Assembly: GCF_001612965.1 (NCBI RefSeq)
Contig: NZ_BDBL01000017.1
Location: 105,830 to 169,829 of the forward strand
Origin: Nocardia kruczakiae NBRC 101016
GTDB lineage: Bacteria > Actinomycetota > Actinomycetes > Mycobacteriales > Mycobacteriaceae
Direction: 5' to 3'
Length of the DNA: 64,000 bases
Positions 40,309-53,811 of the stretch are shown piece by piece (within the stretch, counting starts at the first letter, position 1; the number at the start of each line of letters is the position of its first letter). The translations under genes and the position numbers were made by a program. Under the pieces are notes generated by a model. That model was not told where the DNA came from. It did no database searches and was given only the letters and a program-made list of their open reading frames with translations.

Positions 40309-41526
40309 TCAACGCAAGAGCGGGCCCAGCGCATCGAGGACCCGGCTGGCGAGCAGCGCCTTGGAACCGTGATCGAGCGACTGTTCGGTGCCGTCGGCGC
40401 CGAGCAGCCAGCCGTCGTTGTTGTCGACCTCGAACGCCTTACCCTCGCCGACGGCATTGACCACCAACAGGTCACAACCCTTACGAGCCAGTTTCGCCCG
40501 CGCGTGGGTCAGCACATCACCGTGTTCGTCGCCGGTTTCGGCGGCGAACCCGACGATCGCCAGGCCGGCGAGGTGCCCGTCGCGGCGTGCCTGGACCAGC
40601 CCGGCCAGAATGTCGCGATTCTTGGTCAGCTCGATCGAATTCGGTTCGTGCGCGCCCTTTTTGATTTTCGCGGCGGCCACGTTGACCGGGCGGAAATCGG
40701 CGACCGCGGCGGCCATGATGACCGCGTCCGCGCCCACGGAGTGCTTGTCGACGGCGGTGCCCATCTGCTCGGCGGTCGTCACGTGCACGACCTCGACGGC
40801 GGCGGGCGGCTCCAGGCCGATGGTGTTGCCGGCGATCAGGGTGACCTGGGCGCCCCGCTGAGCGGCCACCCGGGCCATGGCATAGCCCTGCTTCCCGGAA
40901 CTGCGATTGCCCAGGAACCGGACCGGATCGAGCGGTTCGCGCGTGCCACCCGCGGAGACGACGACGCGGCGCCCCTCCAGATCGCGTGGAAGCGCGTCGG
41001 AGCGTTCGAGCAGCAGCGAGGCCAGCGCGAAGATCTCTTCCGGTTCGGGCAGGCGGCCCGGACCGGTATCGGCGCCGGTGAGCCGCCCGGAGGCCGGTTC
41101 CATCACGGTCGAGCCGTGCGCGCGCAACGTGGCGACGTTGGCGATCGTGGCCGGATGCTCCCACATCTCGGTGTGCATCGCGGGAGCGAAGACGACCGGA
41201 CATCGGGCGGTGAGCAGGGTGGCGGTGAGCAGATCGTCGGCGCGGCCGGAGGCGGCGCGCGCCATCAGATCGGCGGTGGCCGGGGCGATGACCACCAGAT
41301 CGGCCTCCTGGCCGATGCGCACATGCGGCACCTCGGGCACATCGGCGAAAACCCCGGTGTGCACCGGATTGCCCGACAGCGCCTCGAAGGTGGCCTTACC
41401 GACGAACTGCAGTGCGGACTCGGTGGGAATGACGCGGACGTCGTGCCCGGTCTCGGTGAACTTGCGCACCAGCGAGCACGCCTTGTAGGCGGCGATCCCG
41501 CCGCCCACGCCGACAACGATTCGCAT
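40309..41526 (-). CDS. coaBC: Phosphopantothenoylcysteine decarboxylase/synthetase
   Basis: Bifunctional coenzyme A enzyme (Dfp), 405 residues. The N-terminal flavin-dependent CoaC decarboxylase half shows VGVGGGIAAYKACSL, MHTEMWEHPA and ATLRAHGSTVMEPASGRL. The C-terminal CoaB synthetase half begins about residue 185 with VVVSAGGTREPLDPVRFL and has MAAAVADFRP and KKGAHEPNSIELTKN. Both halves look complete. It follows rpoZ by 53 bases in the mihF-gmk-rpoZ-coaBC unit. A short hairpin (CTTGCG/CGCAAG, 40301-40318) spans its stop codon. Confidence 0.97.
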   Translation of the reverse strand: MRIVVGVGGGIAAYKACSLVRKFTETGHDVRVIPTESALQFVGKATFEALSGNPVHTGVFADVPEVPHVRIGQEADLVVIAPATADLMARAASGRADDLLTATLLTARCPVVFAPAMHTEMWEHPATIANVATLRAHGSTVMEPASGRLTGADTGPGRLPEPEEIFALASLLLERSDALPRDLEGRRVVVSAGGTREPLDPVRFLGNRSSGKQGYAMARVAAQRGAQVTLIAGNTIGLEPPAAVEVVHVTTAEQMGTAVDKHSVGADAVIMAAAVADFRPVNVAAAKIKKGAHEPNSIELTKNRDILAGLVQARRDGHLAGLAIVGFAAETGDEHGDVLTHARAKLARKGCDLLVVNAVGEGKAFEVDNNDGWLLGADGTEQSLDHGSKALLASRVLDALGPLLR

Positions 41527-41579
41527 CTGAATCAGGCCTCTTCGGTCCGGTGGAGAGACAGCGGGTTACGACCGCAGGG

Positions 41580-41918
<339 letters not shown>

Positions 41919-42500
41919 TCATCTCGAATTTGTGCTAACGAACAACGATACCAACTGCTCACAGGCCGTGGTCACGTCGTCGTTCACGATCACGATGTCG
42001 AACTCGTCACAGGCGGCGAGTTCGGTCTTCGCGGTGGCGAGCCGACGCTCGATCACCTCGGGTGATTCGGTGCCGCGGCCGGTCAGCCGGGCGACGAGTT
42101 CCTCCCAGCTGGGCGGGGCCAGAAAGACCAGCAGCGCCTCGGGCATCGCCGCTCGGACCGAGCGGGCGCCGGCGAGGTCCACCTCCACCAGGACCGGTTT
42201 CCCGGCGGCCACTGCCGCCTTCACCGGGGCGGCCGGGGTACCCGACCGTTGCAGGCCGCCGTGAATGTCGGCCCATTCGAGTAGTTCGCCTTCTTCGATC
42301 ATGGTGTCGAAGTCGGCACGGGTCACGAACCGGTAGTCGCGGCCGTCGACCTCCCCGGGCCGGGGGGCCCGGGTGGTGGCCGACACACTGAACACCAGTT
42401 CCGGCAGCCGTTCCCGGACGCAACGGACCACGGTGGACTTGCCGACGGCCGAGGGGCCGACCAGTACTACCAGCCGACCCTTCTGAGTGTGTTCGACCAC
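41919..42500 (-). CDS. gmk: Guanylate kinase
   Basis: Phosphorylates GMP to GDP; 193 residues. The P-loop is [14 protein letters not shown] (about 12-25); the GMP-binding region is [19 protein letters not shown], and the lid follows with [12 protein letters not shown] and [14 protein letters not shown] start seven bases after the mihF stop, so the two genes are co-transcribed. Confidence 0.97.
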   Translation of the reverse strand: MVEHTQKGRLVVLVGPSAVGKSTVVRCVRERLPELVFSVSATTRAPRPGEVDGRDYRFVTRADFDTMIEEGELLEWADIHGGLQRSGTPAAPVKAAVAAGKPVLVEVDLAGARSVRAAMPEALLVFLAPPSWEELVARLTGRGTESPEVIERRLATAKTELAACDEFDIVIVNDDVTTACEQLVSLFVSTNSR

Positions 42501-42507
42501 CCTCGGA

Positions 42508-42828
42508 TCAGGCTTCGAAGTCGAACTTCGCCAGCAGCGCCTTGCGCTGCCGGTCGCCCAGGCCCCGCAGGCGGCGGGTCGGCGCGATCTCCAGCTCGCT
42601 CATGATCTCGGCCGCCTTGACCTTGCCGACCTTGGGCAGGGCCTCCAGCAGCGCGGATACCTTCATCTTGCCGAGGACCTCGTCGGTCTCGGCGTCCTTC
42701 AGGACCGTCTTCAGGTCAGTGCCGCCACGCTTCAAGCGCTCCTTGAGCTCTGCCCGAGCGCGGCGAGCGGCAGCCGCCTTCTCCAAAGCAGCGGCGCGCT
42801 GCTCGTCAGTCAGCTGGGGAAGGGCCAC
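42508..42828 (-). CDS. mihF: Actinobacterial integration host factor mIHF
   Basis: Nucleoid-associated DNA-binding protein of 106 residues, the essential actinobacterial IHF, unrelated to the proteobacterial IHF fold. It starts [20 protein letters not shown], followed by [16 protein letters not shown]. The C-terminal helix-two-turn-helix-like part contains [17 protein letters not shown] and [17 protein letters not shown]. It is the first gene of the mihF-gmk-rpoZ-coaBC unit and has a 614-base non-coding region upstream. Confidence 0.97.
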   Translation of the reverse strand: MALPQLTDEQRAAALEKAAAARRARAELKERLKRGGTDLKTVLKDAETDEVLGKMKVSALLEALPKVGKVKAAEIMSELEIAPTRRLRGLGDRQRKALLAKFDFEA

Positions 42829-43442
42829 GGTTCCTCCGTCTCATCGTTCATTGCTAGATCTACCTCCGGTAACCCGGTGGTCTCAGCGACCGTACCCACG
42901 CGGCGCTCCGATTGCGAACCCACCCCCCAGGTCAGCGCCCGATTCGGGTATTCGGGCCCGTTACCGGGCAGGTCACGCGACCGAATGCGCCCGGTCCCGG
43001 CGCCGGTCCGAAGGATTTCGCCAACATGCCGATGACCTGGGGTTATCCCCTTTTCGACGGGTTCGCCGGTGGTTTCGAGGGCGACCGGATGCGGCCGTAA
43101 CCGACCCGTAATCACGCGACCTGGAACTTTCTGAAAATTCTCCGCGTGTCGCGAATATTTGCCCCAGCGTGTCGCGGTGTGGCGCGGCGACAGGGACACG
43201 CTCGGCGCCGGTCGGCGACACGCGGAACAGGGCCGTAAGACGCTCCGGAAGGGCCGCTGAGCCGGAAAAACACGTATGTGTAACTTCCACCTGGGAACGG
43301 GCACACCCGCGCGCGAACGAGCCGCAAACACAAACAGACCGGTCGCCTTCCGAAGGGGTAACCGGTTCCCGGCACGGCCGCGCGTCGCGGACGCGTTGCG
43401 CCCGGGCGCGCGACGGCTCGCGCCGAACCCGGGCGGAACGGA
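42829..43442. other. Long non-coding region upstream of mihF
   Basis: This is the largest gene-free stretch in the window (614 bases), between the pyrF stop and the mihF start, both genes on the minus strand. The open frames here look like noise. Around 43110-43170 the sequence is less GC-rich. TGTCGC motifs lie at 43147 and 43170, with inverted copies GCGACA at 43187 and 43215. ACACATACGTGTTTTT on the minus strand (43266-43281) is a weak terminator candidate for pyrF. A long mihF leader or small RNA is possible. Confidence 0.55.
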
Positions 43443-44267
43443 TCAGGCCTGCAGGAAGGCGAATTCGTCGGCGAGCTTGTGCATCTTGGTGCGCATCGCC
43501 GCGACCGACGGCCCGGCGCCGAGCAATTCCCGCGAGACGTTGGGGACCACGGCCGCGAACCGGTCGGACGGGATCAGCGCGCGGATCGACTCCGCTCCCC
43601 CGCCCTGGGCGCCGACGCCGGGCATCAGGACGGGACCGTTGAGCTTGCTCACGTCGACCGGCTCGGTGAGGGTCGCGCCGACCACGACGCCGACCGATCC
43701 GAATTCTTCCCCGGCGTTGCAGCCGGCCGCCTCGTCGATCATGATCTGCGCGACACAACGACCGTCGGCCGCGGTGACGCGCTGCACCTGGGCGGCCTCC
43801 GGATTCGAGGTGGCCGCCAGGACGAAGACCCCGCGCCCGGCCGACCGCGCGGCGTCCAGCGCGGGCGAAAGCGCACCGAAGCCGAGGTACGGCGATACCG
43901 TCACCGCATCACTGGCCAGCGGACCGTCGCCCAGCCAGGCCCGCGCGTAGGCGGCCATGGTGGAGCCGATGTCGCCGCGCTTGGCGTCGGCCAGCACCAG
44001 CGTGCCGGCCTCACGCAGCGCGGCGATGGTGTCCTCGAGCACGACGATCCCGCCGGAGCCGTACTCCTCGAAGAACGCCACCTGGGGTTTCACCAGCGCC
44101 ACCCGGCCCGCGAACACCTCGACGCAGATGTCGGAGAACCGTTTCAGGCCCTCGACGTCCTCGCCGAGTCCCCAGGCACGCAGCAACTGCGGATGGGGAT
44201 CGATACCGGCGCACAGCGGGCCCAGCCGGCCCATCGCGTCGGCCAGCCGCAGGCCGAACGGCGTCAC
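43443..44267 (-). CDS. pyrF: Orotidine 5'-phosphate decarboxylase
   Basis: Final step of UMP synthesis; 274 residues, of the longer group found in mycobacteria. The catalytic motif is [16 protein letters not shown] (about 92-107), with [12 protein letters not shown] near the N-terminus and a late phosphate-binding [12 protein letters not shown] start overlapping the stop of the preceding small gene by four bases (GTGA). It is the last gene of the pyr operon. Confidence 0.97.
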   Translation of the reverse strand: MTPFGLRLADAMGRLGPLCAGIDPHPQLLRAWGLGEDVEGLKRFSDICVEVFAGRVALVKPQVAFFEEYGSGGIVVLEDTIAALREAGTLVLADAKRGDIGSTMAAYARAWLGDGPLASDAVTVSPYLGFGALSPALDAARSAGRGVFVLAATSNPEAAQVQRVTAADGRCVAQIMIDEAAGCNAGEEFGSVGVVVGATLTEPVDVSKLNGPVLMPGVGAQGGGAESIRALIPSDRFAAVVPNVSRELLGAGPSVAAMRTKMHKLADEFAFLQA

Positions 44268-44647
44268 CGGCTCGCCCCGGCGCCCGCCAGCTCGTCCCCG
44301 GCGGGAGCGGTCGGGGCCTGCGCGCCGGCGGCCCCGGGTTCGGCGTAGGCGTCCTCACCGCCGTAGGCGAGCAGTTCGTCGGCCTGGGCGAGAACCTCGT
44401 CCGCGCGGGCCAGCACCGCGTCGGTGAGCGCGTCCGCCTCGGCGTCGGCGTCGGGCGCGGGCTTGCGCCCGATCGGCGGGATCGCCCGGAAACCGACCGT
44501 GCTGTAGCCGCCGACGTTGCGCATCCGGCGGATGTCACCGCCTCCCGGCGGCGCCGCCTCCGCCGCGCCGAATCCCCGAATCCGCCGAGTCGTCGCCCGA
44601 CCGGCCCCCGGGGGCCGCACTCCCGCGCCGAAACCGATGGCTCCCAC
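44264..44647 (-). CDS. Small unknown protein inside the pyr operon
   Basis: Protein of 127 residues encoded between carB and pyrF, not recognised. GTG start ([20 protein letters not shown]) with AGGAGAG six bases upstream, 14 bases after the carB stop; its stop overlaps pyrF by four bases. The N-terminal third is Gly/Arg-rich, the middle has [17 protein letters not shown], and the C-terminal part is an acidic Ala-rich helix ([20 protein letters not shown]). There are no membrane segments. M. tuberculosis has no gene at this place. Spacing and ribosome binding site support real translation; the function is unknown. Confidence 0.7.
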   Translation of the reverse strand: MGAIGFGAGVRPPGAGRATTRRIRGFGAAEAAPPGGGDIRRMRNVGGYSTVGFRAIPPIGRKPAPDADAEADALTDAVLARADEVLAQADELLAYGGEDAYAEPGAAGAQAPTAPAGDELAGAGASR

Positions 44648-44661
44648 CGTTATCTCTCCTC

Positions 44662-47987
<3,326 letters not shown>

Positions 47988-47988
<1 letters not shown>

Positions 47989-49106
47989 CAGGCTTCCTCC
48001 ATCAAACCCGCGAAGCGGTCGAACAGATAGGCGGCGTCGTGCGGCCCCGCGGCGGCCTCCGGGTGGTACTGCACCGAGAACGCGCGACCGTCCACCAGGC
48101 GTACCCCCTCGACGGTGCCGTCGTTGGCGCAGGTGTGGCTGACCTCGGCGGTCCCGAACGGGGTGTCGAAGCGCTGCCCGGCCTCACCCTCGAGCGCGAA
48201 GCCGTGGTTCTGCGCGGTGATCGATACCGCGCCGGTGGTGTGATCGATGACCGGGACGTTGATGCCGCGGTGGCCGAACTTCATCTTGTAGGTGCTCAAG
48301 CCCAGCGCGCGGCCCAGGATCTGGTTGCCGAAGCAGATTCCGAACAGTGGAAGTCCTTCGCCCAGAACGGATTTGGTCAGCTCGACCGCATCGTCCTGAG
48401 TGGCCGGGTCGCCGGGTCCGTTGGAGAGGAAGACGCCGTCGGGCTTCAGCTCCTTGATCTGGTCCAGCGTGACGCCGGAGGGCACCACGTGCACCCGGAT
48501 GCCACGCTCGGCGAACATGCGCGGGGTGTTGGTCTTGATACCCAGATCGACCGCGACCACGGTGAACCGGTGCTCACCGGCGGGCTCGATGGTGTACACG
48601 CCGTCGGTGGAGACCTCCCCGGCCAGATCGGCGCCGAGCATCGAGGCCTGACCGGTGACCCGGCTCAGCAACTCCTCGGTCGAGGCCGCGGCGGCGTCAC
48701 CGCTGAAGATGCCCGCCTTCATCGAACCGCGGGTGCGCAGGTGGCGCACCAGCGCGCGGGTGTCGATCCCGGCGATGCCGACGATGTGCTGACGCTCCAG
48801 CTCGTCCTGCAGGGTCGTGGTCGCGCGCCAGTTCGAGGCCCGCTTCGCGGGGTCGCGGACCGCGTACCCGGCCACCCAGATGCGGTTCGACTCGTCGTCC
48901 TCGTCGTTCCAGCCGGTGTTGCCGATCTGCGGGGCGGTGGCCACCACGATCTGGCGGTGGTAACTGGGGTCGGTCAGGGTCTCCTGGTAGCCGGTCATCG
49001 CGGTGCAGAACACCGCCTCGCCCAGCGTCTCGCCCTCGGCGCCGAACCGCCGGCCCCGGAACACCCGTCCGTCCTCGAGCACCATCACCGCGGCGCGGTC
49101 GCTCAT
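47988..49106 (-). CDS. carA: Carbamoyl phosphate synthase small subunit
   Basis: Glutamine amidotransferase subunit feeding ammonia to CarB; 372 residues from the ATG giving [13 protein letters not shown]. The N-terminal domain has [17 protein letters not shown]; the class I amidotransferase domain has [15 protein letters not shown] with the nucleophile cysteine and the catalytic His/Glu in [13 protein letters not shown]. The longer upstream frame crosses into the membrane-protein gene and is not supported. Confidence 0.97.
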
Positions 49107-49143
49107 TCGCTCACCTCGTTCACCAGAAATCCAGCCTTCACGT

Positions 49144-49659
49144 TTATTCGTCTCCCGTCGCCGCGCCGGTCTGTCCCGTCGCGGATATGGCCGTCCAGGC
49201 CGGATACACCGTCTTGTCGTCGCCGCGGAACCCGGTATCGACCTCGGTTCCGGTCGGCAGTTTCCAGCGAATAACCAGCACACCATTGTCGGTCATCACC
49301 TTGCCCGCGTGGCCGCGTTCGGTGCGGACCGCGGTGATGGACTCCTGCGGAATCCAGATCACCTCCGCGCCGTCGCGTTCCAGCAGGATCCCGCGTTCGA
49401 AGCGGGTCAGCTCCGCCGTGGCGCGGAAGCCCAGATCTCCGACCACGATGCGGTTCTGCCAGCTCGGAGCCAACGTGGTACCGGTGTACAGCCCGGTCGT
49501 CGGCTCGAGCACCTGCGCCCCCAGATCCGCCGGCACCGTCGGCAGCTCCCCGACCGAGGAGGCCTGCTTCCGGGCCCGCACGAGCCAGGAGCGATACATC
49601 AACCACAGGAACAGGACGAACAGGACAGCCAGCCCGATCACCCACAGTGTTCGCTCCAT
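49144..49659 (-). CDS. Membrane protein of the pyr operon, Rv1382-like
   Basis: Protein of 171 residues with a single N-terminal membrane segment ([17 protein letters not shown], about 6-22) and a soluble beta-rich domain ([19 protein letters not shown], then [18 protein letters not shown]) resembling bacterial PH-like folds. The same gene lies between pyrC and carA in mycobacteria (Rv1382). Its function is unknown. The ATG overlaps the pyrC stop by one base, so it is co-translated with the operon. Confidence 0.88.
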   Translation of the reverse strand: MERTLWVIGLAVLFVLFLWLMYRSWLVRARKQASSVGELPTVPADLGAQVLEPTTGLYTGTTLAPSWQNRIVVGDLGFRATAELTRFERGILLERDGAEVIWIPQESITAVRTERGHAGKVMTDNGVLVIRWKLPTGTEVDTGFRGDDKTVYPAWTAISATGQTGAATGDE

Positions 49660-50999
49660 TATCGCCCCACTCTCCCCGCCAGGGCGGTCGTCACCACTCC
49701 GTCGCGGGCGGTGATCCGCCCGCGCAGCATCGTGGCGGCGACCTTGGCGGGCAGGGTCATCGCCTCGTACGGCGTGTTGTCGGAAATGCTCGCCAGCTCC
49801 CGCGCCCGCACGGTCCACGAGGCATCCGGGTCGATCAGGGTCAGGTTGGCCGGTTCGCCGACCGCGATCGGGCGGCCCTGATCGTCGAGCCCGGCGATGC
49901 GGGCCGGGTTCTCGCTCATCACCTTCGCCACCCCGCGCCAGTCGAGCAGGCCCGGAGCGACCAGGGTCTCGACGATGATCGACAGCGCCGTCTCCAGCCC
50001 CAGCATGCCGGGACGGGCGGCGGCGAACTCGCAGCACTTCTCCTGTTCGGCGTGCGGTGCGTGGTCGGTGGCCACACAGTCGATCACCCCGTCGGCCAGG
50101 GCCTTGCGCAGCGCCTGGGCGTCGGAAGCCTCCCGCAGCGGCGGATTGACCTTGTTCACCGCGTCGTAGGTCTCCAGCCGCGAATCGTCGAGCAGCAGAT
50201 GATGCGGCGTGACCTCGGCGGTGATCGAAATCCCTTGGGCCTTGGCCCATTTCACCAGTTCGACGGTGCCGGCGGTGGAGGCGTGGCAGATGTGCACCCG
50301 GGCTCCGGCGTCACGGGCCAGCAGCGCGTCGCGGGCCACGATCGACTCCTCGGCCGCGCGCGGCCAGCCGGCCAGGCCCAGCCGGGCGGCGTTCGGGCCC
50401 TCGTGCGCGACCGCGCCCTGGGTGAGCCGCGGCTCCTCGGCGTGCTGGGCGATCAGCACGCCGAGCGATTTCGCGTACTCGAGCGCGCGGCGCATGATCA
50501 GCGGGTCGTAGACGCAGTGCCCGTCGTCGGAGAAGATCCGCACCCGGCCCTCACCGGCGGCCATGGTGCCCATCTCGGCCAGTTGCTTACCGGCCAGGCC
50601 GACCGTCACCGCGCCGACCGGATGCACATCGACCAGCCCGACCTCCTGCCCGCGCCGCCACACGTGATCGGTGACGACCGAGGTGTCGGCCACGGGATAG
50701 GTGTTGGCCATCGCGAACACGGCGGTGTAGCCACCCAATGCCGCTGCCGCCGAACCGCTTTCGATGGTCTCGGTGTCCTCGCGGCCGGGTTCGCGCAGAT
50801 GGGTGTGCAGGTCCACGAAGCCGGGGAGCAGGATCCGGCCGTCCGCCTCCAGCACCTCCGCATCGGCGGCGACCTCGACGCCGTCGACGGCCGCGCCGGA
50901 TCGCGCGCCGAGTGCGACGATCACACCGTCGCGCACCAGCACGTCGACCGGCTCGCCCTCGCCGTAGGGCCGCACGCCCCGGATAACCAGATCGCTCAC
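49659..50999 (-). CDS. pyrC: Dihydroorotase
   Basis: Cyclises carbamoyl aspartate to dihydroorotate; 446 residues, class I amidohydrolase. Metal-binding motifs are [12 protein letters not shown] (about 62-73), the histidine in [11 protein letters not shown], and [14 protein letters not shown]. It lies 31 bases downstream of pyrB and overlaps the following membrane-protein gene by one base. Confidence 0.97.
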   Translation of the reverse strand: MSDLVIRGVRPYGEGEPVDVLVRDGVIVALGARSGAAVDGVEVAADAEVLEADGRILLPGFVDLHTHLREPGREDTETIESGSAAAALGGYTAVFAMANTYPVADTSVVTDHVWRRGQEVGLVDVHPVGAVTVGLAGKQLAEMGTMAAGEGRVRIFSDDGHCVYDPLIMRRALEYAKSLGVLIAQHAEEPRLTQGAVAHEGPNAARLGLAGWPRAAEESIVARDALLARDAGARVHICHASTAGTVELVKWAKAQGISITAEVTPHHLLLDDSRLETYDAVNKVNPPLREASDAQALRKALADGVIDCVATDHAPHAEQEKCCEFAAARPGMLGLETALSIIVETLVAPGLLDWRGVAKVMSENPARIAGLDDQGRPIAVGEPANLTLIDPDASWTVRARELASISDNTPYEAMTLPAKVAATMLRGRITARDGVVTTALAGRVGR

Positions 51000-51030
51000 G
51001 CGCCCTCACCTTCCACGTCGAAGCTCATGC

Positions 51031-51996
51031 TCATGCGACGGCCTCCCCCGCGCCGACCAGCAGGCGGAACAGCACCGCCATGCGCATGTGCACACCATTG
51101 GTGACCTGTTGCAGCACTGCGGCTTTCGGTGAATCGGCGACGGCCGAGGAGATTTCCATACCGCGCAGCATCGGACCCGGGTGCAGGACGACCGCGTCGT
51201 TGTCGAGCAGGGCCATGCGCCGCTCGTTCAGTCCGTAGGCGATGGAATATTCGCGGGCCGACGGGAAGAAGCCGCCGTTCATCCGCTCGGCCTGCACCCG
51301 CAGCATCATCACCGCGTCCGCGCCGGGCAGCGCCGCGTCGAGCGAATGCGAGACCTGCACCGGCCACTGCTCGACCCCGACCGGCAGCAGGGTGCGCGGC
51401 GCGACGAGCACCACCTCGGCGCCGAGGGTGTCGAGCAGGAAGGCGTTGGACCGCGCGACGCGACTGTGCAGGATGTCGCCGACGATCACGATGCGCTTGC
51501 CCGCCAGCTCGCCGAGTCGCTGCCGCAGCGTCAGCGCGTCCAGCAGGGCCTGGGTGGGATGTTCGTGCGTGCCGTCGCCGGCGTTGACGATCGCGGGACC
51601 GGTTCCGGTGTAGCCGCCCGAACCGGCGTCCAATTCGCCGAACCAGCGGGCGATCTGATGGGCCGCGCCGGAGGCCGGATGCCGCACGATCAGCGCGTCG
51701 GCGCCCGCGGCGTGCAGCGTCAGCGCGGTATCGCGCAGCGACTCACCCTTCGACACCGAGGAGCTCGAGGCGCTGACGTTGATGACGTCGGCGCTCATCC
51801 ATTTGCCCGCGACCTCGAACGAGACCCGGGTGCGGGTGGAGTTCTCGAAGAACACGGTCATCACCGTGCGGCCGCGCAGGGTGGGCAGTTTGCGGACCTC
51901 ACGGCCGAGCAGCGCCTGTTCGAAGCGCTGGGCGTCGTCGAGGAGCTCGGTGGCGGTGGTGCGGTCGAGGTCGGTGACCGAGAGCAGATGCCTCAC
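51031..51996 (-). CDS. pyrB: Aspartate carbamoyltransferase catalytic chain
   Basis: Condenses carbamoyl phosphate with aspartate; 321 residues. The carbamoyl-phosphate motif [13 protein letters not shown] (about 50-62), the 80s-loop [14 protein letters not shown] and [12 protein letters not shown] are intact. No pyrI regulatory chain is present, as usual in actinobacteria. It starts within the pyrR stop region (four-base overlap). Confidence 0.98.
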   Translation of the reverse strand: MRHLLSVTDLDRTTATELLDDAQRFEQALLGREVRKLPTLRGRTVMTVFFENSTRTRVSFEVAGKWMSADVINVSASSSSVSKGESLRDTALTLHAAGADALIVRHPASGAAHQIARWFGELDAGSGGYTGTGPAIVNAGDGTHEHPTQALLDALTLRQRLGELAGKRIVIVGDILHSRVARSNAFLLDTLGAEVVLVAPRTLLPVGVEQWPVQVSHSLDAALPGADAVMMLRVQAERMNGGFFPSAREYSIAYGLNERRMALLDNDAVVLHPGPMLRGMEISSAVADSPKAAVLQQVTNGVHMRMAVLFRLLVGAGEAVA

Positions 51997-52655
51997 CGCT
52001 CATCCCCCTGATGCAGATAGACGCCGTCGTGGCCGTCGTGTTCGCTGAGCAGGACGGACACGTCCTCACTGCGCGAGGTGGGCACGTTCTTGCCGACGTA
52101 GTCGGCGCGGATCGGCAGTTCCCGGTGGCCGCGATCGACCAGCACCGCCAGCTGCACCGCACGCGGGCGGCCCAGATCGCGCAGACCGTCCAGCGCCGAG
52201 CGCACGCTGCGACCGGAGAACAGCACGTCGTCGACGAGAACGACCAGCGCGTCGTCGATGCCGCCCTCGGGGACCGAGGTCCGTTCCAGCGGGCGATGCG
52301 GGCGGTTGCGCAGGTCGTCGCGATACAGCGTGATGTCGAGCGAACCCAGCGCGGGACGCACGCCGGAGAATTCCTCGATGCGATCGGTCAGCCGCGCGGC
52401 CAGGGTGGTGCCGCGGGTGGGGATACCGATCAGCACCACCCGGGGCGCCTCGGGATCCGACGAATCCAGCGCCGTCTTCTCGATGATCTGATGCGCCATG
52501 CGCGCGATGGTCCGGCCGACATCGGACGCGGACAACAGTTCACGTCCGGCGCGGACCCATTCGGGGTCGTGCCGCTGCGAATATTCGGCAGCGCTCGACC
52601 TGGCGGCCCGTTCTTCGGGCGCGACGCGGCCGCCGCGCTCTTCGGGCACGGCCAT
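51993..52655 (-). CDS. pyrR: Pyrimidine operon regulator PyrR / UPRTase
   Basis: RNA-binding regulator that represses pyr genes when UMP is abundant and has uracil phosphoribosyltransferase activity; 220 residues. The N-terminal ~40 residues ([19 protein letters not shown]) are an extension. The PRPP loop is [19 protein letters not shown] (about 135-153), with [10 protein letters not shown] and DITLYRDDL earlier. The ATG has a near-perfect ribosome binding site (AAGGAGG). The leader carries a PyrR recognition sequence overlapping that site. It is the first gene of the pyr operon. Confidence 0.96.
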   Translation of the reverse strand: MAVPEERGGRVAPEERAARSSAAEYSQRHDPEWVRAGRELLSASDVGRTIARMAHQIIEKTALDSSDPEAPRVVLIGIPTRGTTLAARLTDRIEEFSGVRPALGSLDITLYRDDLRNRPHRPLERTSVPEGGIDDALVVLVDDVLFSGRSVRSALDGLRDLGRPRAVQLAVLVDRGHRELPIRADYVGKNVPTSRSEDVSVLLSEHDGHDGVYLHQGDER

Positions 52656-52658
52656 GCC

Positions 52659-52688
52659 GACCTCCTTCCCCGCCTCACCGGACGGTCC
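52659..52688 (-). promoter_or_regulatory. PyrR-binding loop covering the pyrR ribosome binding site
   Basis: The minus-strand leader contains UCCGGUGAGGC (52672-52682), matching the PyrR loop consensus UCCNGNGAGGY. GACC (52684-52687 read on minus) can pair with GGUC (52659-52662), placing AAGGAGG inside the structure. Translational repression of pyrR by PyrR, as described for mycobacterial pyr operons, is expected. Confidence 0.75.
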
Positions 52689-52714
52689 GTTAAAGGATGT
52701 CTTTTCGATGCCTG

Positions 52715-52720
52715 AGCGTA
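52715..52720 (-). promoter_or_regulatory. Candidate -10 element of the pyr operon
   Basis: TACGCT on the minus strand is a good actinobacterial -10 hexamer, about 60 bases before the pyrR ATG, without a clear -35. It would give a leader of roughly 50 bases containing the whole PyrR-binding structure. Confidence 0.4.
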
Positions 52721-52863
52721 GCAGCGCCGCCGCGGCCTCCCGTCGGCGGGGGTCCCGCTGTGAGCCCCGCCACCTGCGGCTATGCCGACACATCACGCGG
52801 GCGGCACAACCGTTGGCCGGGACTGTTTCATACAGCGTAAACCGGATGTGGGATGCTCGGAGG

Positions 52864-53730
52864 GTGAGCAACGAAGCCGACTTCACCGAGCCCCGCCGGA
52901 TCACCTTCCGCGGCCACGGCGGCATCGCCCTGGCCGGGGAGAGCTGGGGGCCGGCCGACGGCCCGCTGGCGGTCTTCCTGCACGGCGGCGGCCAGACCCG
53001 GCACTCGTGGAAGGAATCGGGCGCCGCGCTGGCGAAGGTGGGAATGCACGCCGTTCTGCTGGACGCCCGCGGTCACGGCGAGAGCGACTGGGCGCCGGAC
53101 GGCGACTACTCGCGCACGGCGATGACCGCCGACCTCCTGGACATCCTCGCCGAACTCGACCGGCCCGCGATCGTGGTCGGTGCGAGCATGGGCGGATTGA
53201 CCGCACTGCTGGCGACCGCCCGTCCCGGCCGGGAGCGCATCGCCGGACTCGTTCTGGTCGATGTGGTGCCGCGCCCGGAACACAAGGGCGTGGAACGGGT
53301 CATGAACTTCCTCGGCGGCCATCCCGAGGGCTTCGCCTCTCTGGAGGAAGCCGCCGATGCGGTGGCCGAGTATCTGCCCCACCGCCGCCGCCCCCGCAAC
53401 CCGGAGGGCCTGCGGCGCAATCTGCGGCTGCGCGAGGACGGACGCTGGTATTGGCACTGGGATCCGGCGATGATGTCGAGCCGGCCCGAGGACATCGAAC
53501 TGCAGACCGGCGACCTCGAGGATGCCGCCCGCGCGCTCGAGATCCCGGTGCTGCTGGTGCGCGGACGACTCTCGGACGTGGTCAGCGAACAGGGCGTCGC
53601 CGACTTCCGCGCGCTGGTGCCGCAGATGGAGTATGTCGAGATCACCGGTGCCGCCCATACCGCCGCCAGCGATGTCAACGACGAATTCTCCGATGCGGTG
53701 GTCGACTTCGTGCGTGCGCACCTGAGCTGA
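52864..53730 (+). CDS. Alpha/beta hydrolase
   Basis: Alpha/beta-hydrolase fold enzyme of 288 residues. Motifs are the oxyanion [10 protein letters not shown] (about 40-49), [13 protein letters not shown], the nucleophile elbow VGASMGG with Ser, an acid in [11 protein letters not shown], and the final His in GAAHTAASD. The sequence resembles epoxide-hydrolase or peroxidase-like actinobacterial members; the substrate is unknown. The GTG giving [10 protein letters not shown] is chosen; an in-frame ATG at 52846 (MWDARRV) is a real alternative because GGAGG touches the GTG. It is divergent from pyrR. Confidence 0.86.
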   Translation: MSNEADFTEPRRITFRGHGGIALAGESWGPADGPLAVFLHGGGQTRHSWKESGAALAKVGMHAVLLDARGHGESDWAPDGDYSRTAMTADLLDILAELDRPAIVVGASMGGLTALLATARPGRERIAGLVLVDVVPRPEHKGVERVMNFLGGHPEGFASLEEAADAVAEYLPHRRRPRNPEGLRRNLRLREDGRWYWHWDPAMMSSRPEDIELQTGDLEDAARALEIPVLLVRGRLSDVVSEQGVADFRALVPQMEYVEITGAAHTAASDVNDEFSDAVVDFVRAHLS

Positions 53731-53775
53731 TCCGGGCCGCTCGCATCAGCGCCGGACACCGGTACACCGCGAGGC

Positions 53776-53791
53776 TTGAACATATGTTCGA
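53776..53791. promoter_or_regulatory. SOS box (LexA site) upstream of alkB-like gene
   Basis: TTGAACATATGTTCGA differs from the actinobacterial LexA consensus TCGAAC-N4-GTTCGA at a single base. It lies 21 bases before the AlkB ATG, where LexA would block transcription. Induction by DNA damage is expected (inference). Confidence 0.75.
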
Positions 53792-53811
53792 TAGAACGTA
53801 GATTCGAACGC

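Noticed and set aside
42810..43331. 173-residue minus-strand frame upstream of mihF
   Set aside because: It overlaps mihF in another frame and its sequence looks like noise; the region is listed as non-coding.
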